DNA from: DATDRQ01 sp035291645
GTDB lineage: Bacteria; Chloroflexota; Anaerolineae; Anaerolineales; UBA4823
Reading direction: 5' to 3'
NCBI GenBank assembly: GCA_035291645.1
Contig: DATDRQ010000109.1
Span: 1-6,148, forward strand
Length of the DNA stretch: 6,148 bases
Part shown: piece after piece, positions 1 to 5,447 of the stretch
Numbering within the stretch: the stretch's first letter is position 1
Layout: the number at the start of each line of letters is the position of its first letter
Notes under the pieces: generated by a model
The model's database searches: none
The model's input: only the letters and a program-made list of their open reading frames with translations
Told to the model about the DNA's origin: nothing
Position numbers and translations under genes: made by a program

Positions 1-83
1 ACGTGGTGTATTACGCCATCACCCGCGATCGATTCAAGCCGGGTGACGCACCCTATCGCGTTTACCTGCCTGGTTCATCCTAA
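1..83 (+). CDS. C-terminal end of an unidentified protein (partial, 5' end outside window)
   Basis: The third reading frame is open from the left edge to a TAA at 81-83 and gives 26 residues that look like real protein: the tail contains YYAITRDRF and ends in VYLPGSS. Frame 2 is closed early by a stop; frame 1 stays open a little further, but its translation is rich in Thr, Pro and Ser and looks less protein-like. I do not recognise the family from so short a piece. The gene belongs to whatever lies left of the window, and the 235 bases after it without a clear gene suggest that it ends its transcription unit. Confidence 0.55.
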   Translation, partial: VVYYAITRDRFKPGDAPYRVYLPGSS

Positions 84-208
84 CGCAGAGCTGATTGATA
101 CAGTTTGAAGCTCCCAACGCTGCGTGCATCGCTGCCCGCAAGTAATTTCCTCGCACTAGCTCCCAACGAAATACCTGGGTAATTCCCCAAGTTCTCCGTA
201 ATCACCCC

Positions 209-268
209 TTAATGGTTCAGTAAGGGTTTCGTAACTTTTGGCATTTAAACTGATCTTATCGGTAAATT
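209..268 (+). promoter_or_regulatory. Possible promoter with phased TAA repeats
   Basis: The fourmers TTAA (209-212), GTAA (220-223) and GTAA (231-234) recur at exactly 11 bases. The two later units are longer and similar: TTCAGTAA at 216-223 and TTTCGTAA at 227-234. Direct repeats one helical turn apart are typical of OmpR/PhoB-type response-regulator sites. Just downstream, TTGGCA (238-243) and TAAATT (263-268) resemble -35 and -10 elements, but the 19-base spacer is long, so the promoter call is weak. The regulator is unknown. Confidence 0.25.
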
Positions 269-299
269 AACCGGTCGCCGGCCTGCCGCCGGTGACCCC

Positions 300-315
300 T
301 AACCTTAGGAGGTTA
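300..315 (+). promoter_or_regulatory. Hairpin containing the Shine-Dalgarno sequence
   Basis: TAACCT (300-305), loop TAGG (306-309) and AGGTTA (310-315) form a perfect 6-bp stem with a four-base loop. The strong ribosome binding site AGGAGG at 307-312 lies half in the loop and half in the 3' strand of the stem, six bases before the ATG at 319. The stem is A/T-rich at its base, so it may only modulate translation. The ribosome binding site itself decides the start of the downstream gene at 319 rather than at an upstream in-frame codon. Confidence 0.5.
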
Positions 316-318
316 AAC

Positions 319-651
319 ATGTTTAACAAGAAAGCCGTGCTGTTCCTGGTGCTCGTCCTGACGCTGGTACTGGCGGTGCCGGCCTTTGCCAAAGGAGGCC
401 GCGCCGGCCAAACGGGGGTTGTGTATGTCACCAGCCAGGGGCTGTATTATGACACCTTTGTCGCGGTCGATCCCCTTCCCATGCAGGGCCGCTTCCAGCT
501 GCTGGAGAACGGGCAGACCGAATTCGGGCCTGGCAATCCCGGCTACCTGGGCGGGCGCTGGTGGGAAGACCTGAACGGCAACGGCGTCCAGGACGAAGGC
601 GATCACTTCTTCCTGTGCCCCTTGCTCGGCCCCGGGCGCGAGTCGCCTTAG
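319..651 (+). CDS. Small secreted protein with one EF-hand/SdrD-type calcium-loop motif
   Basis: The 110-residue product begins with a clear Sec signal peptide: Lys4-Lys5, a Leu/Val-rich core at about 6-20 and a PAFA|KGG cleavage site after residue 24. The mature part is about 86 residues and rich in Gly and aromatic residues (VYVTSQGLYYDTFV; GRFQLLENGQ). Residues 84-95 read DLNGNGVQDEGD, with Asp84, Asn86, Asn88, Asp92 and Asp95 placed as calcium ligands in dockerin, EF-hand and SdrD-B-like loops. Only one loop is present. The single late Cys (residue 100) rules out an internal disulfide. The ATG at 319 is chosen because AGGAGG lies six bases upstream and the signal peptide begins there; an in-frame codon at 292 would place nine extra residues before it. 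I infer an exported, probably calcium-binding protein of unknown role, transcribed alone and ended by a strong terminator. Confidence 0.85.
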   Translation: MFNKKAVLFLVLVLTLVLAVPAFAKGGRAGQTGVVYVTSQGLYYDTFVAVDPLPMQGRFQLLENGQTEFGPGNPGYLGGRWWEDLNGNGVQDEGDHFFLCPLLGPGRESP

Positions 652-706
652 GACTGCTGGAGATCATTTCTTTCAGCCGAATGCCAGTCTAATCTCAAGC
701 AACCCC

Positions 707-740
707 TGCGCCCCTGCCACCCGGCAGGGGCGCAATTTTT
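707..740 (+). terminator. Strong rho-independent terminator
   Basis: TGCGCCCCTGCC (707-718) pairs perfectly with GGCAGGGGCGCA (723-734) across the four-base loop ACCC, giving a 12-bp GC-rich stem. It is followed directly by a run of five T at 736-740. It sits 56 bases after the stop codon of the small secreted protein and shows that this gene ends its own transcript. Confidence 0.93.
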
Positions 741-803
741 AGTCTTGCGATACCGTGGATTCCGTGCTATATCTGTTTCACATGGACGGAACCGGGGCCG
801 GCT

Positions 804-902
804 CTGGTGGAGATCATCAATCATCGCCGAGGGATCACCCCAAGCACCGCCCTGCGCCTGGAAAAGTTCTTCGGCATGCCGGCTGGTTTCTGGATTAACC
901 TG
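804..902 (+). pseudogene. Remnant of a HigA/VapI-type antitoxin (XRE family), truncated at both ends
   Basis: Translation from 804 gives LVEIINHRRGITPSTALRLE followed by KFFGMPAGFWINL. This is the signature of HigA-type antitoxins: the end of the helix-turn-helix recognition helix, the RRGIT turn, TALRL, then FFGxPAxFWxNL. The family is normally about 90-110 residues. Here the N-terminal half of the helix-turn-helix and everything after the FWINL position are missing. The upstream codons (to about 741) do not resemble the family, no ribosome binding site or start is visible, and the frame runs on into unrelated codons to a TAG at 936-938. No HigB toxin is recognisable nearby. I read it as the scar of a lost toxin-antitoxin locus. 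That it is antitoxin-derived is fairly sure; that it is inactive is nearly certain. Confidence 0.72.
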
Positions 903-938
903 TTAATTCTCGCAAAAAAAACTGTATACTGTGGGTAG

Positions 939-1058
939 GAAATCCGTAACCCATTATTCGAACAACGATATTCCTTTTGACACGATGCTCTACGAATCCT
1001 TACGCACGGTTCGGGTGCCGCGCCCAAACATATTCCAGAAATCCAATTCTGGCATGGA
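939..1058. other. Intergenic leader of the phosphatase gene with an inverted repeat
   Basis: I see no gene in this stretch. TTGACA at 977-982 matches a -35 box, but no good -10 box follows at the right distance. CCAGAA (1035-1040) and TTCTGG (1047-1052) form a perfect 6-bp inverted repeat around ATCCAA, ending six bases before the GTG at 1059. It could be an operator or a leader hairpin. Confidence 0.35.
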
Positions 1059-2102
1059 GTGAGCTCCGATACGATTTCCATTCACCCAGGATTCGAAATG
1101 CACCCGTTGACGCTGCGCTTTCCCGGCGATCTGGAGGGTACGTTTCTTGAAGATTATTTTCACAAATCCCTGAATCCGATCCGCTTCAGCCTGGTACTGG
1201 GGATCGTGCTTTTCGCCCTGTTCGGCATCCTGGATATCCTCCTGATCCCCGAGGTAAAGGAAACCGTCTGGTTTATCCGTTTTACCATCGTCGCCATGAC
1301 CCTGATCGCCTATCCGCCGTGGAAGTATTACTACTACGCCGGTCTGATCCTGGTCTTGATGTGGGCTTATACATTCATTGCCACACGCTTTATCTACGCA
1401 TCACTGGCGTGCTGGATGGTTGTGGCAGCGTACGGGATCGTGGCGATTAGCCTGACCAGCACCCCGATTCCGGTGCTGATCAGCAATAACTTCTTCTTCC
1501 TTTCGGCCAACATTATCGGGATGCTGGCCTGCTACACGATCGAGCTGTATAAGCGCAAGGACTTCTGGCAGCGCCGTTTGTTGGAAGAAGAGCAGGCAAA
1601 AACCGAGGCGCTGCTGGGTGAATTGCAGAAAGAACTGCTCCTGGCCAGTCAGATCCAGAAGAGTTTACTGCCCCCACCAACCCTCGAGAGGCCGGGAGTT
1701 GTAATTACCTGCTACAGCCGGCCTACCATCGAAATCGGCGGTGATTTTTACAGCTACCATATTTTCGAGGATGGCCGCATCGCCCTGGCGATGGGCGACG
1801 CCTCCGGGCACGGCATCCCGGCCGCGCTGGTCATGGCAGCCAGCCTGTCCCTGTTCGGGGCGACCTTTTCCGATGAGCTCAGCCCATGCGATCGTTTGAG
1901 CCAGCTAGACCGTGAACTGGTGCCGTATACCGAACCGCGCCATCAAAATTGCGCTTTCTGCTACGTCGAGCTCGATCACCACATCCTCTTTATCGCCAAC
2001 GCCGGCGGCATCCCTCCATTCATCCGGCGCGGAAGCGGTGAGGTAGAACGCCCAAAGTTGAAGGATGATTTTACGATCGCAGTGCTGCATATCACAGGTT
2101 GA
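1059..2102 (+). CDS. Membrane-anchored PP2C/SpoIIE (RsbU-type) serine phosphatase, internally deleted
   Basis: The 347-residue product has hydrophobic segments at about 42-62, 71-86, 91-108, 115-135 and 144-161, then a charged coiled coil (about 165-202) and an RsbU/SpoIIE-type PP2C domain from about 195. Visible motifs are the linker ASQIQKSLLP, the metal-binding GGDF (Asp229), GDASGHGIPAALVMA (Asp247), NAGGIPP and the terminal DDFTIAVLHI (Asp337). Between GEVERPK (327-333) and DDFT (336) the family normally has about 80-90 more residues, including the YTDG motif whose Asp is a metal ligand. That block is missing in frame, so the enzyme is probably crippled, or the deletion is an assembly error. 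Intact relatives dephosphorylate anti-sigma-factor antagonists in partner-switching stress pathways; none is encoded nearby. The GTG at 1059 lacks a clear ribosome binding site. The ATG at 1098 (residue 14), with AGGA six bases upstream, is a good alternative start. Confidence 0.82.
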   Translation: MSSDTISIHPGFEMHPLTLRFPGDLEGTFLEDYFHKSLNPIRFSLVLGIVLFALFGILDILLIPEVKETVWFIRFTIVAMTLIAYPPWKYYYYAGLILVLMWAYTFIATRFIYASLACWMVVAAYGIVAISLTSTPIPVLISNNFFFLSANIIGMLACYTIELYKRKDFWQRRLLEEEQAKTEALLGELQKELLLASQIQKSLLPPPTLERPGVVITCYSRPTIEIGGDFYSYHIFEDGRIALAMGDASGHGIPAALVMAASLSLFGATFSDELSPCDRLSQLDRELVPYTEPRHQNCAFCYVELDHHILFIANAGGIPPFIRRGSGEVERPKLKDDFTIAVLHITG

Positions 2103-2106
2103 TCCG

Positions 2107-2130
2107 GATGTACTTTTAGATGTACTTTTA
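2107..2130 (+). repeat. 12-bp perfect tandem duplication
   Basis: GATGTACTTTTA occurs twice head to tail (2107-2118 and 2119-2130), between the stop of the phosphatase gene and the start of the acetyltransferase gene. In the acetyltransferase frame it would read DVLLDVLL, but the true start is probably downstream at 2146, so it is likely untranslated leader. Confidence 0.9.
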
Positions 2131-2145
2131 AAGGTAGAGAGTTCG

Positions 2146-2706
2146 ATGGGAAACGAAACAGACAGGATGTTATCGGGAGAGCTGTACGACGCGACCGACC
2201 CGCAGCTGGCTGAAGAGCGCCGCCGGGCGCGCCAGCTGCTCCACCGGTTGAACCATACGGAGTACGGCGACGAAGTCGCCTACAGGAAAATCACCACCGC
2301 CCTGCTGCCCAATGCATCCCCCGATATCTGGATCGAACCGCCTTTTTTCTGTGATTACGGCTATAACATCTTCACCGGTGAAAAAGTCTTTTTCAATTTC
2401 AACTGCGTGCTGCTCGACGTAATGCCGATCCGCATCGGCTCGAACGTCCTGTTCGGGCCAAACGTACAGATCTACACTGCCACTCACCCGGCAGATGCTA
2501 TGGAACGGCGCTCAGGGCTGGAGTTCGCCAAACCGGTCGCCATCGGAGACGACTGCTGGATCGGGGGCAGCGCGATCGTTTCACCCGGGGTGACTATCGG
2601 CGAGCGCTGCATCGTGGGCGCCGGGGCGGTGGTCACCAAAGACGTCCCACCGGATACGATCGTGGTGGGCAATCCCGCCCGACCGGTTGGGGATCGAGCG
2701 GCCTGA
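2146..2706 (+). CDS. maa: Maltose/galactoside O-acetyltransferase (left-handed beta-helix, hexapeptide family)
   Basis: The 186-residue product aligns from end to end, by memory, with Maa/LacA/NodL sugar acetyltransferases (about 183-203 residues). It has the N-terminal Mac motif MLSGELYDATDPQL (8-21) and RARQLLHRLN (27-36), then PPFFCDYGYNI, FNFNCVLLD, IRIG and the catalytic-histidine motif YTATHP (His114). Hexapeptide turns follow (IGDDCWIGGSAIVSPGVTIG, GAGAVVTKDVP), ending in VVGNPARP. Such enzymes form cytoplasmic trimers and transfer acetyl from acetyl-CoA to the 6-hydroxyl of glucose, maltose or galactosides; the exact sugar cannot be read from sequence. The frame is open from 2065, but the ATG at 2146 is chosen because it matches the family N-terminus and has a GAGAG/AGGTAGAG purine tract just upstream. 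It lies 43 bases after the phosphatase stop and could share its transcript. The gene looks complete. Confidence 0.92.
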   Translation: MGNETDRMLSGELYDATDPQLAEERRRARQLLHRLNHTEYGDEVAYRKITTALLPNASPDIWIEPPFFCDYGYNIFTGEKVFFNFNCVLLDVMPIRIGSNVLFGPNVQIYTATHPADAMERRSGLEFAKPVAIGDDCWIGGSAIVSPGVTIGERCIVGAGAVVTKDVPPDTIVVGNPARPVGDRAA

Positions 2707-2715
2707 AAAGGGGGG

Positions 2716-3723
2716 CTATTCCAGTATCTTCTCTGTTAAGTCCCCGGTTTTTTTTGGCTGCCCGGGCTGCGCTTCCCCCGCCAGCCGGCCTTCGTGAATC
2801 CTGAGGAAGACCACGCCAGACAGGATCATCAGGCTGCCGAAGACCTGGACGGGGGTCAGCCGTTCACCGAACAGGAAGTAAGCGATGACGGCGGTGAATG
2901 CCGGCTCCAGGGTAGCGATCAGGTTTACGACGCTGGACGGCAGGTAGCTCAGGCTGACGTTGTACAGCCCGAAACCGGCAACCGTTGGCCCGGCTGCCAG
3001 CAGGAACAGGACCAGCCAGCCAGACCAGGCGTTGCCCAGCCAGAATAAATCGCCTGGCTGGTTGGCAGCGCCCGGCAGCAACCCACCGGGTAGCAGGTTG
3101 AAGACCAATAAGAAGACCGTTGCGAAGCTGAAGGTATAGAACAGGGTAGTCCAGGGGTTGAGCCCGCGCTGGGCCGCCGAGCGCCCCATCAAGGTGTAAA
3201 TGGCGTAGAACAGGCCCGAGAAAACCCCGGTCAGGATGCCGGCCAGGTTCGTGCTCCAGACCGCCGGGTTGAGCGCTCCTGAGACCAGCACGCAGCCACC
3301 CAAGCTCAGGGTGACTGCCAGCAGCTTGACCCCATCCAGCCGCTCCTTGAGCAGCCACCAGCCCAGCAGAGCGGTGAACCCGGCCGAGCTATAGGCCAAC
3401 ACAGTGGCTACGGAGGCGCCATTTAGGGCCACCGATAAGGTCCACAGGGAGTTGAAGACCGCCAGAACCAGGCCGAAGCCGGCCAGGTAGTACAGGTGCA
3501 GACGGTTTACCCTCAGCAGGTGCGGGCGCAAAAGCCCCAGCACCGGCAGCAGGGTGAGGGCCACGAACAGGTCTCGCCAGAAGGCCATCACCAGCGGAGG
3601 CAGGCTGTAGGTCAGCGTCAGATAGCGGATGAAGATGGCAGTCGTGGACAGGAAGGCCGCGCTGATCAAACCGATGGTGTAGCCGCGGGTGAGCCGAGTA
3701 CGGCCGAGTGAGGTGATAGGCAT
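2716..3723 (-). CDS. EamA/DMT-superfamily transporter (ten transmembrane helices)
   Basis: The 335-residue product is hydrophobic throughout and shows the tandem EamA repeat: repeat one at about residues 16-148 and repeat two at about 160-308, giving ten predicted helices. Family marks are the first-helix pattern SAAFLSTTAIFIRYL, MAFWRDLFVALTLLP, the end of repeat one SSAGFTALLGWWLLKERLDG, and the equivalent in repeat two, TLEPAFTAVIAYFLFGERLT. The C-terminus is a short polar tail (about 311-335). Members export or import metabolites such as amino acids or nucleosides; the substrate cannot be inferred. Length is normal (about 280-340) and no motif is broken. The start ATG lacks a strong ribosome binding site; a five-codon upstream frame (ATG at 3740 on the minus strand, encoding MDLSP) ends in TGATG overlapping it, so coupling is possible. 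The gene converges on the acetyltransferase gene with a 9-base gap. An A8 run (T8 at 2748-2755 on the plus strand) lies in its last codons. Confidence 0.9.
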   Translation of the reverse strand: MPITSLGRTRLTRGYTIGLISAAFLSTTAIFIRYLTLTYSLPPLVMAFWRDLFVALTLLPVLGLLRPHLLRVNRLHLYYLAGFGLVLAVFNSLWTLSVALNGASVATVLAYSSAGFTALLGWWLLKERLDGVKLLAVTLSLGGCVLVSGALNPAVWSTNLAGILTGVFSGLFYAIYTLMGRSAAQRGLNPWTTLFYTFSFATVFLLVFNLLPGGLLPGAANQPGDLFWLGNAWSGWLVLFLLAAGPTVAGFGLYNVSLSYLPSSVVNLIATLEPAFTAVIAYFLFGERLTPVQVFGSLMILSGVVFLRIHEGRLAGEAQPGQPKKTGDLTEKILE

Positions 3724-3956
3724 CAGGGTGAGAGATCCATTTTCCAGGGATTAGAGAGCTTATTCGATGCAGAAGCACCTAAGTTTCCGGGATGGAATCA
3801 GTCGAGGACAGCATGTCCGGCACGCAACCGACTAATTTTACTCACAATCCACCGTTTCTGGTGTAGGATTGTACCGATGCTTTGCCACTAGAGGAAATCC
3901 CTTCGCCAACGGTCACTTAACACTTGCCACGTACGCACGTCACCGTGCGAGGAAAA
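3724..3956. other. Divergent intergenic region with inverted repeats
   Basis: This region separates the transporter (minus) from the lipoprotein gene (plus) and must hold both promoters. It contains the short palindrome GGACA-GCA-TGTCC (3806-3818) and a larger inverted repeat, ACAATCC (3844-3850) with GGATTGT (3866-3872), whose inner flanks ACC and GGT also pair. TAGGAT (3864-3869) weakly resembles a -10 box inside the right half-site. I see no coding sequence, apart from weak frames without family resemblance, before the ribosome binding site GAGGA at 3949-3953. Confidence 0.4.
3844..3872. promoter_or_regulatory. Inverted repeat, possible operator
   Basis: ACAATCC at 3844-3850 and GGATTGT at 3866-3872 are perfect 7-bp half-sites with centres 22 bases apart, roughly two helical turns. 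That suits a dimeric repressor. As RNA it would be a stem with a three-base bulge and a further 3-bp ACC/GGT stem. It lies about 85 bases before the lipoprotein start. No regulator gene is in the window to pair it with. Confidence 0.3.
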
Positions 3957-5417
3957 ATGTATCTCAGGCATTACGCAAGGACGGTTGGTTTTCCGGCTGT
4001 CCTTATCTCGATAGCGAGCCTGTTGTTCTATGGCTGTTTGCCGGGGAGGTCTGCGAGTTCTCCCCCAACGGTTCAGCCAACCTCGACCGGCAGCCAGGAG
4101 ACCTCGCCTGCACCATCCCCATTCCCGGCAACTCCCCGAGAGACGCCCACCACGGCCTCTCCGACCCTGCCCGGCGGAAACCTGCCGGAAGCCTCCTGGA
4201 AGGACTTCCCTATTATGGAATTCGCCGCCGTCCACTCCCCGGTCGACGGGGACGACAACCAGCACCTGATCTTCGGCAACCTCCGGGTCACCCCACCGGC
4301 GGATGAGCTGCCCCCTGAACTGGCAGCCTTCCTGGGCAGGTGGGAGGGATCTGAGCTCGCTCCGCCGGACGCCATCGCCACCAAGGCCGTCCTGTTCGTC
4401 GAGAAGATCGACAACCAGGGAGGCAAGGCCTACCTGTGGGCTGGTAACGAGCTCCAATACCCCTTCTATGTCAAGGAAATCCGCTTCCGGGTTATTCCTG
4501 GAAGCCCGCCGTCAATAGAATGGCAAGGGGACCTCACCGGCGCCCCCGGCGGGAAAGGCCTCACCGGGCGCTTCACGTTTTCATACGATCGGGGGGGCGA
4601 TGTCCTGCGCGGCGGGCTTAGCCTGCCACCCTACGAGCAGCTGGCCCGCCCCAGCGAACTCCAGCGCGGCCAATCTTCCTTCGTTTACCGGAACTTCGAG
4701 AAATTCCTGAAATCCAGGCGGATTACCTTCCACGAATACCCGGACTCCCAGCTGCAGCGCTACGGCTGGGGTTATCTGGTCTATCTTCCCGAGGGCTATG
4801 AAGAGATGCCAGACCAGGCCTGGCCGCTGGCGGTCTTCCTGATTGGGACCGGCGAGCGAGGCCAGAGTGTTTACATGCTGATCAAACACGGCCCTCTCAA
4901 GTACGTCCTCAACCAGGAATCGCTGCCGTTTATCATCGTCGTGCCGATGTTGAACGTCTCCCCGGAATTTCGCTCCTTCCCAGAGACGTATCTGGACGAG
5001 GTTTTCGATGAAATCCTGGCGAATTACCGGGTTGACCCGAGCCGGATTTACCTGACCGGGATCAGTATGGGTGGCGAGGCAACCTACCGCTACGCTTTGC
5101 ACCAACCGGGGCGATTCGCCGCGCTCGCCCCGATGGGCGCTTTCGACGCCAAATACCTTCCTGGAGCGGTGCAGGAGGGCTTCATGCCTTTTACGCTCCC
5201 CATGGAGCGCATTAAGCAAATCCCGGTGTGGGCCTTTCACGGGGCGCAAGACAGGATCATCCCCCTGTCCGCAGCCCAGCAGACCGTAGATGCTTTGATC
5301 CAGGCCGGTGGCGACGTCCGCTTCACAATTTTAGAAGATCACGGGCACGATGTCTGGACAGAAATGTACGCGGACCCGGGGTTGTATGAATGGATGCTGG
5401 AGCAGCATAAGCCGTGA
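3957..5417 (+). CDS. Lipoprotein with C-terminal alpha/beta-hydrolase (COG4099-type predicted peptidase/esterase)
   Basis: The ATG at 3957 follows GAGGA and starts a 486-residue lipoprotein; a TTG at 3924 would add 11 residues. The signal peptide ends in the lipobox LFYG|C (Cys27), and a Pro/Thr/Ser-rich tether follows to about residue 72. Residues about 120-225 form a probable beta-rich domain beginning FLGRWEG that I cannot name. The C-terminal hydrolase (about 268-486) shows WGYLVYLPEGYEE, GTGERG, the nucleophile elbow GISMGG (Ser370), IPVWAFHGAQDRIIP (Asp432) and ILEDHGHDVWTEMY (His464), a complete Ser-Asp-His triad. This matches the PHB-depolymerase-like group called COG4099. One oddity: the oxyanion strand reads FLIGTGERG, where the family usually has His before Gly. 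I expect an extracellular, membrane-tethered esterase or peptidase; the substrate is unknown. The winged-helix gene follows after 30 bases, possibly in the same transcript. Confidence 0.87.
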   Translation: MYLRHYARTVGFPAVLISIASLLFYGCLPGRSASSPPTVQPTSTGSQETSPAPSPFPATPRETPTTASPTLPGGNLPEASWKDFPIMEFAAVHSPVDGDDNQHLIFGNLRVTPPADELPPELAAFLGRWEGSELAPPDAIATKAVLFVEKIDNQGGKAYLWAGNELQYPFYVKEIRFRVIPGSPPSIEWQGDLTGAPGGKGLTGRFTFSYDRGGDVLRGGLSLPPYEQLARPSELQRGQSSFVYRNFEKFLKSRRITFHEYPDSQLQRYGWGYLVYLPEGYEEMPDQAWPLAVFLIGTGERGQSVYMLIKHGPLKYVLNQESLPFIIVVPMLNVSPEFRSFPETYLDEVFDEILANYRVDPSRIYLTGISMGGEATYRYALHQPGRFAALAPMGAFDAKYLPGAVQEGFMPFTLPMERIKQIPVWAFHGAQDRIIPLSAAQQTVDALIQAGGDVRFTILEDHGHDVWTEMYADPGLYEWMLEQHKP

Positions 5418-5447
5418 TTGTTCTATGAAGGCGAGAAGAGGCCAACC

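Larger units (their letters stand above)
84..318. other. Intergenic region with short repeats upstream of the small secreted protein gene
   Basis: I see no gene here. The stretch holds an 11-bp direct repeat, AGCTCCCAACG, at 109-119 and 158-168. An A/T-richer block at about 205-268 contains TAA triplets spaced 11 bases apart, and a GC-rich inverted repeat (ACCGG at 270-274 with CCGGT at 289-293) lies in the probable leader. It most likely carries the promoter of the gene starting at 319. Confidence 0.5.

Noticed and set aside
977..1005. TTGACA as the -35 box of a phosphatase promoter
   Set aside because: No acceptable -10 box lies 16-18 bases downstream, so I do not call a promoter.
998..1020. 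A stretch resembling the CGCACGGTTC element of group II introns
   Set aside because: The matching 5' pairing strand, domain V and any reverse-transcriptase gene are absent nearby, so one ten-base similarity is not enough.
821..1081. An 86-codon minus-strand frame across the gap before the phosphatase gene
   Set aside because: It lies antisense to the antitoxin remnant, has no family resemblance and runs past the phosphatase start; it is a shadow frame.
2706..2755. Possible bidirectional terminator between the convergent acetyltransferase and transporter genes, because of the T8 run at 2748-2755
   Set aside because: No stable stem directly precedes the T run, and the run lies within the last codons of the transporter.
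3806..3818. Palindrome GGACA-GCA-TGTCC as a regulator site
   Set aside because: The half-sites are only five bases and match no operator I can name, so it may be chance.
3888..4457. A long minus-strand open frame opposite the start of the lipoprotein gene
   Set aside because: It is rich in Arg, Gly and Val in a pattern typical of GC-rich antisense frames, while the plus strand has a signal peptide, a lipobox and a complete hydrolase.
4581..5249. A 222-codon minus-strand frame opposite the hydrolase domain
   Set aside because: It lies wholly antisense to the conserved catalytic domain and shows no recognisable motif.
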